Positions 54,820-64,000 of a stretch of 64,000 nucleotides of DNA are shown here, in pieces. A program made the translations under genes and the position numbers. The stretch's first letter is position 1; each line of letters opens with the position of its first letter. The notes beneath the pieces were generated by a model. It was not told where the DNA came from. It searched no databases and saw only the letters and a program-made list of their open reading frames with translations. The DNA comes from Alentia gelatinosa (lineage: Eukaryota; Annelida; Polychaeta; Phyllodocida; Polynoidae), in NCBI GenBank assembly GCA_950022655.1, contig OX465580.1:4697122-4761121 (forward strand), in the 5' to 3' direction.

Positions 54820-55345
54820 CTTAAGGCCATAACACACTGTATGATTTCGGAACATGAATGTTTCATTCTCGGCAAGAAAAGAACAATTGTAAGCTCAGGC
54901 GAGGCATCGTAATGGAGTCGGTCAGTGTGGCACCGGGCTACAACAAGCGCCGACAAGAAAGTTCCAATCGGCGCTTGTCCCAGCCTTGTCGTGAGAAGGG
55001 GGGCTTTACGACAGTGTTGTCGGGGCATGTCGTAGACGTCGCTGGTTCCCATAAAAAAGACGGCCATGGTCACGACACACTACGACAGTGATATCAAGGA
55101 AACCAAGACACTCCACATCAAGGGTCCTGTCATGGGAAAAATCGAACATGTTCGATTTTGTCATAACCTTGTCGGACAAGCTTCCAGTCGCAGCCTATCG
55201 TGGCCTTATCGTAGACTCTTGTCGGGAACTGGGGTCCACCAACCACGACAAGGCTACGACAAGCCTTCCAATTGTAGGCCTGTCGTGGACCTTGTCAGGA
55301 AGCCATTGTTGTAGCCTTATCGTGGTTGGTGGATGCCCCCCTTTG
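54820..55345. mobile_element. element rich in CTACGACAAG words with central palindrome
   Basis: TACGACA, CCTTGTCGT and GACAAGGCTACGACAAGCC recur in both orientations from about 54935 to 55335. A 22-bp perfect palindrome at 55138-55159 is centred on CGAACATGTTCG. AAGGGGGGC at 54997 and its inverse near 55335 may be part of the termini, but borders are unsure. Confidence 0.5.
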
Positions 55346-55989
55346 TACACAGTCTGTACAGCAGATACTGACAACGATATGCACGAGCAAAACGGCCAGG
55401 CCTGCCATAAATAAAAATGAAATGCTACTACGGGTAAGTATCAAATTCTTATGGAATGGAATGGAAAGCCATCAAAAGAATTTGGATAGAAAGGATGGTT
55501 GTAAGGTCGTTTAACAAAAAAATATTTCATTTCATTTGTTATGAAAAAAAAAGAAAATTGTCAGTGAAAAATTCTGACGTCCCCAATTTGTGGCAACAGA
55601 CCACCACGGCTTGCTACTACCGATATCTCATACATTTATACATTTTAGTTATATTTAATCTACAAACATTGCCTTGAAAATATTCAATGTTAAACTTCTT
55701 CCTAGCTACGATATTACTGGTGTTTTTAAGTCTAGACTTGGACTGAACTAGGTTCCCACCAGTGAGAATGGACGGTGAAGGTTTGTCTGTGTTTGACACA
55801 CTTTGTGACCATCAGACATAAAAACCCTCATTCTATAAATGAAAGTCAATGCTTCAGGTCGTGCTCTATGTCTATAACTAATTATACAAAACGACCTGAC
55901 CATGCTGGGCAAGTTAAACAACGAGATAGGAATCAATGTCCTTACAGACCGAGGCCCGTCCAAAGCGTAAACTCCCATGGAGTTTTGTG

Positions 55990-56300
55990 TCTTATCCTAC
56001 CCCTAATAAAAAACGCCATAGGTTTAACATAGGATTTGTTTATGTCACAGGTGTGACATAAAGTGTTGTTTATGCCACCACTTTCTGATACTGAAAAAAT
56101 ATGGAAATGGGGTAGGATAAAATCTAGACGCCACTCGTTTGAGTTTATTTAGGCCACGCATTTTGTTGGCTCCATAATGTCACGAGTTATTTATGCCACG
56201 CATTTTGGCTCCATAATGTCACGAGTCTTCGACTCGTGACATTATGGAGCCAACAAAATGCGTGGCATAAATAAACTCAGACTCAAACTTGTGACGTCTC
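55990..56300. mobile_element. foldback element: core plus long perfect hairpin
   Basis: The core runs from TTATCCTACCCCTAATAAAA to GGGGTAGGATAAA (about 56115). The following hairpin pairs TTTATTTAGGCCACGCATTT...GGCTCCATAATGTCACGAG with CGACTCGTGACATTATGGAG...CACGCATTTTG inverse. A partial tandem copy of the left arm is present. The core contains the related words TTTATGTCAC and TTTATGCCAC. Confidence 0.72.
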
Positions 56301-56304
56301 TTCA

Positions 56305-56565
56305 TATTATCTCACCATAGGCTTAACGCTAGGAGCTCATACTCCACGGCCGTGAAAGTATTGTACCCAATACTCAATGGCTAATTGTGTGAGTATTTTT
56401 TTATCAATTAATAATGTTATACGGGTTGAGATAAAATCAGAAACCCACTTGATGGACATAACTTGGTCCGCACTCCACCTCATTTGACCGCAGAGTAATT
56501 TACTCAGCTTCGCTTCGTAAATTACTCCGTGGCCAAACATGGTGCAGTACGGACCAGATTATTTC
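56305..56565. mobile_element. foldback element, GAGATAA subfamily, third copy
   Basis: TTATCTCACCATAGGCTTAA starts the core and GGTTGAGATAAAATCAGAAA ends it. The hairpin AACTTGGTCCGCACTCC / GGTGCAGTACGGACCAGATT has GAGTAATTTACTC and the loop AGCTTCGCTTCG. Confidence 0.65.
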
Positions 56566-57446
56566 CTGAGTTTCTTTCTAATTATACAGCATGATTAGGT
56601 CGTTTTATATTTATTATATACGCGAACTTGATCAAATTGTACCGTAATTTGGCCTGACATCTAATGTTTTAGTCGACACGTATGGAACAGTGTTCCATAT
56701 TTTGCCATACGGAACAGGGTTACGTACAGTATTTTTTCGTTATATGGCGAAACTGTGCGTTCGTCATGGGTATACAATAACATTGTAAATGAGAATGCTG
56801 TAGACTGCAACAACAACCTCCTTGGGATCATGACTATGTCTAAACAGTCCACAACTAACACTGGCAAAAGTTCTTTATCACCTTTTCCACACTCACAAAT
56901 AAATAAAGACATTTCTAAAATCACTTGTAAATGAACACTGAGTTAAACTGTAAACAGCTTCTCCATAATCTATACAGGCAATTATCGATGGTTTGTGGAC
57001 TGTTACATTCCAATTTCTATATTTGGGAAATATGTGCACTTTTCCTTGGCCTAACTCATCAGGCTAGCTCCACGTAACACTCCGAAAGGGGAGTCCCTTG
57101 GTTACAATCAACATGGTGGCCCCCATGCATAAACACGGAGCTATGATATAACATGGCATCTAGATGACAGTCAGTCCGCAGCGAGCCGTCATTGCAGTAA
57201 CATCAGTAATAAAGCTTGTAACGGGACAAAGTCTTGGAGTCATTCATTACGAATACTACCCACATTTCCCGATAGTAACACTGGTGGAGAACGTATCCTG
57301 GTAGTAACAACAGGAAGCAATAAACCATGAGATGGTTGATGCCTAGTAATACATGAGCGTTAACGAGTTTAGAGAGCTGCTTATCCACACACCAAAACTG
57401 CTGTAATTATTATCCATCTTCTCTAATAAATTAAAACCACAGAGAT
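56566..57446. other. 3' flank of the WDR31-type gene; no other gene seen
   Basis: Region downstream of the minus-strand gene's stop codon. It may hold its 3' UTR, but I could not place a clear poly(A) signal close by. Short ORFs here show no domain. Confidence 0.4.
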
Positions 57447-60400
57447 TTAGTATTGTGCCACCTGTATAAGACTGACTTCACCGCTAGGAGTCGTGACAAC
57501 TTTTAGGACGTAGACGCCATTGTTGAAACTCGACACACATAAACTGCAACGAAAGAAAAATCAAGTTTATTTAACAACATAACAAGTAGATATTTGTATG
57601 CGGACAAGTAATTAATAATCCAATTTGAGAAAGCAGATTGGTGCTCACACTCAAAACAAATGTTTAAATCCTGGCATGATCTCTGATATTTTATGGATTA
57701 TAAATGTTAAAATTTCTGAATGCATACAAGCTGTACGAAATGTCTTGAAATCTGGAAATGAACACTGCTCTTATAAAAAAATTATAAAAAAAAAAAATTA
57801 TACTAATGTCAGTTGGGATTAGAAGAAAAATAGATATATTTTTCATGTGAAATTTGCTGCCTCAGAGTGTTCAATAAAACATGAAAATCATAAAAACATG
57901 AAAAGCACATCAGTGTCGGCCATGGCATGGAGCTAAAGGTCTGTGACGATGTTCAAACCACTGGCGTAAAAGAGGCTCAATAAATATCATGGCATTTGAT
58001 TTATGTAGCGATTCGAATATGATAGGATCGAGCTCTGATCGTAAACTTAAATAGGCTTCTAAATTCATCTCACTCCTCACATTGACTAATTGGCTAACAT
58101 TTGTGACATAATCCCCCATTGAGTATTTTTTCTAAATACTCCACGGGTGTTGAGAACGAGTTCCCAATGTTAAGTCTATGAGGAAAAAATACCAGTGGTG
58201 AGGTAAATTCTCATAACATAATACAGAAGAGACCAATAAGAGTGGTTGAGATTAGAGGGAAACTATGTTCTGGTGAGAGAAAGTCAAAGTTATTCGGTAA
58301 GGCTCAGAAAAATTTCTGCCTAAGGCCTTGGCCGCGGGCAGTAATTTTTCCGAGTCTTACCGAGTAACTTTGACTTTCTCTCACAAGAAACTTGGTTTAC
58401 CTATTGCTATATACCTTCATATTTAGTTTAATAATGATAAATAGCGTTATTTGCTTACCCACCATCGAATGTGAAGCCAGATCCAACCTTAACTTGACAC
58501 TCTATGTTTTCTCCCCACTGCGCTTTTCATATGAATTTTGTAAGAGATGATCTGATTGGTCGAAGTGCCAACCTTGGGTAGTAAACGTAAGTTATTCCAC
58601 CCCCGTAGTGTGGTGTAACCATAGAGTGTTCAACCATAGGTATATAGGAATAGAGGGAAACTATGTTCCGGTGAGCAAAAGTTCAAAGTTACGAGGTAAG
58701 GCTTGGAAATATTACTGCCCAAGGTGTCAGTCGCGGGCAGTAATTTTTCCAAACCTTACCGAGTAACTTTGACTTTTGATTACCGGTACTTGGTTTCCCT
58801 ATTCCTATATACCTTCAAATATCGATAAAATTGCTTAATTATTTACCTGAAACACTTCCGAAGCAAATGGCCACCCTTATGGAGTAACCACAACAGCTAT
58901 TGTTTCGTCCCGCTGCTGTATTGTATCACGTGATCAGAGCGGGACGAAAACATGAGAGCGGGACGAAAACGTCAACCTCGACACATAACTTATTTTTAAT
59001 GCACCCCCCCGGCAGCGGTATGTAACTCTAGTTAGTTCAATAATGGGTATATAGGAACAAGTATTACGACTTGAGTTTGATGGCGTAGTAATTTCATGAG
59101 GGGAAGCTGAGTGAAATCATACAGTGATCAAATGACTGGCATATTATTCTACCCTAACCATGGCTTCAGATTTTATCTCAACTTCTAATACAGAATGTCA
59201 TCGAAATATATATATATATATATATAAAAGAGAATAACATTTTATATCACCCCTACGAGTATTGCAGTCCGTTCTCCATGGTCTATATCCTGTGTTTGTT
59301 TGTTTTTTTGTTTGTTTGGGTAGTTTAACGTCCAATTTGTTCTATTAGACTTATATCCTGTGTGTTGTCCATTCTTTTAGTGTGTACAGGGGTGAGATAA
59401 ATACAGAAAGCAACTTGTTTTGGTCAAAGTTGTTGTTCTCCCACTCGTTTGAATGTTACGTGATATTCACTCTGCCTCAAACTAATGGAGAACAATAACT
59501 TTAACCAAAACTTGCTGGTTTCTATTTCTTTTTTTTACTCCCCTTGAAATAGCATTGCATACGTGATTCCTTGTCAAGTTATAGTCATTTTGTATTTAAG
59601 ATTTACGGAAAAAAATATCATTATGTATCTATGACGTATTCATGTTTATGACGTAGTGATGACGTACTTGCCGTCGTCATAAGGTGCTAATGACGTCAGA
59701 GGCCCAGAACCAGCGAGAGAAAGGCAACTCAAACACTCTGAAATATACGATCAATTTAAACAGTGAATGAAAGAAAACTTGAACACTCTGAAATTAAATG
59801 ATCAATATAAACAGTGAATGAAATATAACTCAAACACTCCGAAATGTATGATCCATATTAACAGTGAGTGAAAGACAACACAAACTTTGGTTGGTTGGTT
59901 TGATTTAACGTCCAGTTAACCATTGCAGGTTCTCACCAGACTTTCTCAAGGTTCTTTTGCGCCACGAGGGTGGTGATCGAATCTATGAGATGAATGTAGG
60001 TAGAAATCTCACCCCTACACATTTACCGAGGTGAGAGTTCTTTTACTTCCCACACCACATAGACATGGTATGAGAAGGATTGGCCTTTGATATAGCAGTA
60101 GATCTACCACTGCTGGGGGTGAAGGAGAAAAGTGGCTGCAGTAGGACTCCAATCAACAAAGTACGACAACCTTGGTATAAGTCCAGTGCTCTTTACCACT
60201 GAGCTAACTCCCCACCCCGGTCGCTTTTGTTATGCTTGCGTGCAAGGATGTCTAGTCTGCACCACAAGGAGGCAAGCTGACCAAGAGGGTGAACAGATTG
60301 ATAATATAAACAGCAAATGAAAGACAACTCAAACATTCTGAAATGTATGATCAATATAAACAGTGAATGAAAGACAACTCAAATACTCTGAAATATAGAA

Positions 60401-63400
60401 TCTTTTGTTTGTTTGTTTGTTTAGTTTACCATCTACTTTATTCAATTAGACTTAGATATAGAGTCAATATAAACAGCGAGTATAAGACAACTCAAACACT
60501 CTGAAATAGACGATCAATATAAACAACCCTCAGTGAAATATATAACTCAGTGACACCCTCGCACCATGCCGGTCTCCCTCAATGAAATATATATCTCAGT
60601 CCCACGCCAGCACTATGTCAGTCTCACTTTTTTAAAACCTTTATCTGTATCTTGTACCTGCACCCATGTAGTTCTTCCCGCTCAATAAAATACTTTTTTG
60701 AAAAAAACTCGTACCTGCTGTATCTCGGTCCCACACCCGCACTCTGTAGTTCTTCCCAATCAATGAAATATTACTTTTTATAACGCTTACCCGCTTTCTC
60801 CCGGTCCCACATCCGCACCATGTAGTTCTTCCCAATCAATGAAATATTACTTTTTATAACCTTTGCCCGCTGTATCGCGGTCCCACACCCACATCATGTA
60901 GTTCTTCCCAATCAATGAAATATTTCTTTTTGAATCCTTACCTGCAGTATCTCGTTCCCACACCCGCATCATGTAGTTCTTCCCAATCAATGAAATATTA
61001 CTTTTTATAACGCTTACCCGCAGTATCTCGTTCACACACCCGCACCATTACCCGCTGTATCTCGGTCCCACACCCACACCATGTAGTTCTTCCCACTCGA
61101 TGAAATATTACTTTTTATAACGCTTACCCGCAGTATCTCGTTCCCACACCCGCACCATGTAGTTCTTCCAGCTCGATGAAATATTACTTTTTGAATCCCT
61201 TACCCGCTGTATCTCGGTCCCACACCCGCACCATGTAGTTTTTCCCGCACAATAAAATACTTCTTTTTAAAACCCTTACCCGCAGTATCTCGGTCCCACA
61301 CCCGGACCGTGCAGTCGTTACTGCTGGTTGCCACCAGATGGCGCCTGTGTGTGGCGGCGGGGGGCAGGAAGCAGCATGCCCCCACTGTCTCCGTGTGTCC
61401 CCGGAACTCATGCACGGCACTGCCTCCGCGCATGTCCCACAACTGTAACAGAGAAAGTTCATCGGTGAGTTTTTTTTGTTTTGTTTTTTTTGTTTATTCA
61501 TTCCAAATTCTGTGGTTTGTTTGTTTGTTTGGGTAGTTTAATGTTCTATGAGACTTACTTAGGGTTTGACCGAATCTATGTGATGAATTTAGGTAGAAAT
61601 CTCACCCCTTAACCATTTACCGGTTAGTTATCTGACCATTGTATGCTTGACACAATGGGGGTGGGGATGTCTCTTTTTCCCAGTAGACTCTATTAGACTT
61701 ACTTTGGTTGGGTGGTGATAAAATCTATGTAGTGAATTTAGGTAGAACTCTCACCCCTACACATTAACCAAGGTGAGCGTTCTTTTACTTCCCACACCAT
61801 ACAGACATGGTATGAGAAGGACTGGCCTTTGATATAGCAGTAAATCTACCACTGCTGGGGGTGAAGGAGAAAGGCGGCTGCACACCACACCACATAGACA
61901 TGGTATGAAAAGGACTGGCCTTTGATATAGCAGTAAGTCTACCACTGCTGGTCATGAAGGAGAAAGGCGGCTGCACACCACACCACATAGACATGGTATC
62001 AGAAGGATTGGCCTTCGATATACCAGTAAATCTACCACTGCTGGGCATGAAGGAGAAAGGCGGCTGCACACCACACCACATAGACATGGTATGAGAAGGA
62101 CTGGTCTTTGATATAGCAGTAAATCTACCACTGCTGGGCATGAAGGAGAAAGGTGGCTGCACACCACACCACATAGATATGGTATCAGAAGGATTGGCAT
62201 TTGATATAGCAGTAAATCTACCACTGCTGGGCATGAAGGAGAAAGGTGGCTGTACACCACACCACATAGACAAGGTATGAGAAGGACTGGCCTTTGATAT
62301 AGCAGTAAATCAACCACTGCTGGGCATGAAGGAGAAAGGTGGCTGCACACCACACCACATAGATATGGTATCAGAAGGATTGGCATTTGATATAGCAGTA
62401 AATCTACCACTGCTGGGCATGAAGGAGAAAGGTGGCTGTACACCACACCACATAGACAAGGTATGAGAAGGATTGGCATTTGATATAGCAGTAAATCTAC
62501 CACTGCTGGGGATGAAGAGAAAGGTGGCTGTACACCACACCACATAGACATGGTATGAGAAGGACTGGTCTTTGATATAGCAGTAAGTCTACCACTGCTG
62601 GGGATGAAGAAGAAGAGTGGCTGCAGTGGGACTCGAACCCACAACCTTGGGATTACAAGTCCAGTGCCTTTACCACTGACCTAAAACATACTCACCGTGG
62701 CCTCGCAGCCGCTGCCCTGGAAACCATTGCTCGATGTGACGCAATAGTTGCTGTCACTGCTGACGTCACAACATGTTTGGATGTATTGTTTACGAGGGAA
62801 GGTCTTGATGACTTTCAGGCTCGTAGCATCCCAGATTCTATTACAAATAACAAACAACAAATATAAACTTCAACTATTTCTGGCTGGTTAATTTATATAC
62901 AGTAAAACCCCGCTTCTGGGAAACCTCGCTTAAGGGGCCACCCTGCTTGGAGCAGAAATTTTTATTTAGTTTATTTTAACCCCACTGCAGGGGTCACTTT
63001 GCTCGGAACGGAGGCTGTCTCCTTCAGTGGGATTTCACTTGAAGTGGTGAAAAACACAAAAAGTGGTGAAAAACACCCCAAAAAAACAAGACACAGTAGA
63101 TTTTCTTCGTAATTGTCATATTGCAACCAAGATGACAATCTCATGGTGTGATATACAATATCAGAGGGGGACAAGACGTTTCGTGCTGTTTTATAGCACT
63201 TCTTCAGGTGATATATGTAATTTAATTCATATAGATAATTATTCGATCCTCAGTATACTATAATAATAAATTAATAATATATAATAAATTTTTACGAGCA
63301 TGATCTTCATTCTGGACGATTATACAATATACAAAAATTCTAAATATGTCCTAAATTTCACGATTTTTGTATCACTAAACATCTGTTTGAAATGTAAGGG

Positions 63401-63673
63401 TTTTCTTGAAAACAGAATTTCCTTTTTCAATTTCTAAAATCTAATGTTGATATAATTTATTGAAATGAATACGAAGGATAGTTCAAATTTGCAAACTTAA
63501 TAAAACTTTTAATATTTGTAACTAGGCACATATATGTTTGTAACTTAGGGATTTGCAAATGGCTTGTCGTCAATTAATTAAGATATTTTAGACTGATGAA
63601 CTCACTTGAATTCTTTGTCCTCTCCTGTCTGTGCTATGATGTTTGAGTTGTGCGCCCACTTGGCATGCGTTAT
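57447..63673 (-). CDS. WDR31: WDR31-type WD40-repeat protein, 3' part of gene
   Basis: Minus-strand exons in order: 63673-63606 (ITHAKWAHNSNIIAQTGED), 62837-62696 (IWDATSLKVIKTFP...SSNGFQGSGCEAT), 61442-61280 (LWDMRGGSAVHEFRGH...CCFLPPA...ATSSNDCTVRVWDRDTA), and the last exon 57543-57447 (SFNNGVYVLKV...IQVAQY, stop). GT/AG borders and phases agree between the first three. The motif order 'IQT.C', 'SSNGF.G.GCEATLWD', 'GH..TV..C.FLP', 'ATSS.DC.V..W..DT', 'SFN.G...L' is that of the WDR31 family. WDR31 is linked to cilia, where the nematode protein works with ELMOD and RP2 GAPs in BBSome/IFT recruitment. About 23 residues between the third and last exons are not found; an exon of phase 1 to phase 2 is expected between 57.5 and 60.6 kb. 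The 5' exons lie beyond the right edge. Confidence 0.8.
57940..58215 (-). mobile_element. foldback element, GAGATAA subfamily, in WDR31 last intron side
   Basis: The minus-oriented core contains GAGTTCCCAATGTTAAGTCT and ATGAGGAAAAAATACCAG, and the TTCATCTCACTCCTCACATT end. The hairpin part (GGATCGAGCTCTGATCGTAA) matches the 31.9-kb member but only one arm is kept. It lies just upstream (minus-wise) of the last WDR31 exon's intron end. Confidence 0.55.
58250..58815. mobile_element. foldback MITE (GGGAAACTATGTTCCGG family), copies 2 and 3 in tandem
   Basis: The first hairpin at 58255-58400 has TCAAAGTTATTCGGTAAGGC against CTTACCGAGTAACTTTGACT. A second at 58650-58800 has CAAAGTTACGAGGTAAGGCT against ACCTTACCGAGTAACTTTGA. 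The 58410-58650 part matches 49870-50140. The outer ends share TATAGGAATAxGGGAAAC. Confidence 0.7.
59200..59228. repeat. AT dinucleotide microsatellite
   Basis: An (AT)n run of about 10 units in AT-rich intron DNA. Confidence 0.9.
59385..59535. mobile_element. foldback hairpin with GAGATAA junction
   Basis: GGGGTGAGATAAATACAGAA is followed by arms AGCAACTTGTTTTGGTCAAA...GTTGTTCTCC and the inverse GGAGAACAATAACTTTAACC...AACTTGCTGG. Only the hairpin half of the family is present. Confidence 0.6.
59725..60530. repeat. about 50-bp minisatellite interrupted by SINE insertions
   Basis: Units of GATCAATATAAACAGTGAAT plus GAAAGACAACTCAAACACTC and TGAAATATAC occur three to four times at 59740-59885 and about four times at 60295-60530. 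A full SINE (59887-60295) and a SINE/LINE tail fragment (60405-60465) have split the array. Confidence 0.8.
59887..60295 (-). mobile_element. SINE family A, near full length, minus strand
   Basis: The tail TGATTTAACGTCCAGTTAAC is on the left, the body in the middle (TAGCAGTAGATCTACCACTG), and the tRNA-like head on the right (AAGTCCAGTGCTCTTTACCA, CTGAGCTAACTCCCCACC). This copy uses the longer 3' end (CAGACTTTCTCAAGG, CGAGGGTGGTGATCGAATCT). Confidence 0.8.
60640..61290 (-). repeat. 76-bp tandem array seeded by a WDR31 exon edge and its donor
   Basis: On the minus strand each unit contains GTGCGGGTGTGGGACCGAGA and TACTGCGGGTAAG, i.e. the last ~30 bp of the 61442-61280 exon (VRVWDRDTAG) with its GTAAG donor, plus about 45 bp of intron (GCGTTATAAAAAGTAATATT, TCATTGATTGGGAAGAACTA). 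About eight extra units follow the true exon. Most keep GTAAG. One unit is partly duplicated near 61030. Confidence 0.9.
61518..62690 (-). mobile_element. SINE family A with internal 93-bp unit in about nine copies
   Basis: The 3' tail lies at 61518-61600 with a partly duplicated 3' region to 61760. Then 93-bp units (GGTATGAGAAGGACTGGCCT, CAGTAAATCTACCACTGCTG, GGAGAAAGGTGGCTG) continue to 62610. The tRNA-like head, with an intact B box (GGGACTCGAACCCACAACCT on this strand) and a CCAGTGCCTTTACCACTGAC A-box region, ends at about 62682. It lies inside a WDR31 intron, 8-14 bp from the exon border at 62696. Confidence 0.82.
62900..63060. mobile_element. pogo/Tigger-like fragment
   Basis: TACAGTAAAACCCCGCTTCT starts a one-ended copy with further GGGxCACxxTGCTTGG words. 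The right terminus is not recognisable. Confidence 0.55.
63061..63600 (-). other. WDR31 intron, AT-rich, no feature
   Basis: AT-rich sequence between the pogo-like fragment and the next WDR31 exon. No repeat or exon is supported. Confidence 0.4.
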
Positions 63674-64000
63674 CTGAAACATTTAAATTTATTTTTTTTT
63701 TAATTCAGGTAAATTTATAAGGGACAGGTTGAGCATTGGCTGAATTAATCAGCGTTCTTCCATGGTCAAGTCCAACATGGTGAAAAAGACAACAAGAACA
63801 TAAGTTAATGATTATGTCGCGGTCGCTGGCTCTACCCTCGCGGATTAGTAACCCACCTTCGGATAGATCATATCTGATCCGGCGATAGAAAAGCTACCCT
63901 ACGAAAGCTCACATAGTCCGGTTCGTTAGTTTTCGGTATATAAGGCAGATGACTATATAGCCTAATAACACAAAACCAGACTCCGCCAACTTAAATAAAA
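63674..64000. other. WDR31 intron, continues off the right edge
   Basis: A pyrimidine-rich acceptor region (GTTTCAG on the minus strand) is followed by mixed sequence. A GC-richer patch (63825-63910) with TAGATCATATCTGATCCGGC is a small imperfect palindrome. No exon is supported. Confidence 0.4.

Noticed and set aside
61785..62644. ORFs of 162 and 230 aa rich in MSMWCGVQPPFSF and CGVVYSHLSPS
   Set aside because: They translate the tandem 93-bp (31-codon) SINE segment; two frames are open at once.
62610..62685. A tRNA gene suggested by an intact B box on the minus strand
   Set aside because: The A box, acceptor stem and length do not form a full cloverleaf, and it continues directly into the SINE body, so it is the tRNA-like head of the SINE.

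Overview
This is animal nuclear DNA with long introns, low coding density and many repeats. The host is most likely a mollusc. tRNA-headed SINEs with TTTAACGTCC-type and ACTACACAAACAAAC-type tails, and a SINE with a GGGTTCAAACCC B box followed by CGGTCGGGTCA, resemble those I associate with molluscan genomes. The class cannot be settled from this window.
Only a few real genes are visible. (1) 96-255, minus: first exon of a Myb/SANT-like DNA-binding protein that runs off the left edge. (2) 23.8-27.1 kb and 34.1-37.5 kb, plus: a duplicated pair of C2H2 zinc-finger genes. The right copy is intact (856 aa, 21 finger units, and two copies of a C-terminal Cys/His module I do not recognise). The left copy is decayed. 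(3) 41095-46614, plus: a four-exon fatty-acid-binding-protein (FABP) gene of 141 aa with textbook exon phases. (4) 57447-63673, minus: the 3' half of a WDR31-type WD40 gene. A truncated duplicate of the FABP 3' end lies at 52.7-54.4 kb. Decayed LINE coding pieces lie at 27.6 kb and 32.7 kb.
The rest is mostly repeats. From 0.6 to 5 kb a 3.4-kb terminal-inverted-repeat (TIR) element packed with degenerate repeats sits inside an older repeat. From 5 to 13 kb a pair of inverted ~190-bp arms brackets two large homogeneous minisatellites (76-bp and 47-bp units). From 13.9 to 14.6 kb there is a 48-bp minisatellite. From 15 to 23 kb there are piggyBac-like MITEs and poorly preserved coding-like patches. 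From 28 to 34 kb there are foldback elements, SINEs and a LINE 3' end. From 37.5 to 40.8 kb there are SINEs, a 15-bp satellite and a MITE just upstream of the FABP gene. From 46.8 to 59.5 kb there are many foldback and TIR elements.
Two patterns deserve most attention. First, the FABP gene and the WDR31 gene each carry a tandem array whose repeat unit is the 3' edge of an exon plus its 5' splice donor, so each intron begins with many decoy donors. Second, a family of foldback elements has a conserved TIR-bounded core followed by a hairpin whose two arms match each other but differ between copies. The tandem Cys/His module at the C terminus of the zinc-finger pair is the best candidate for an undescribed protein domain.
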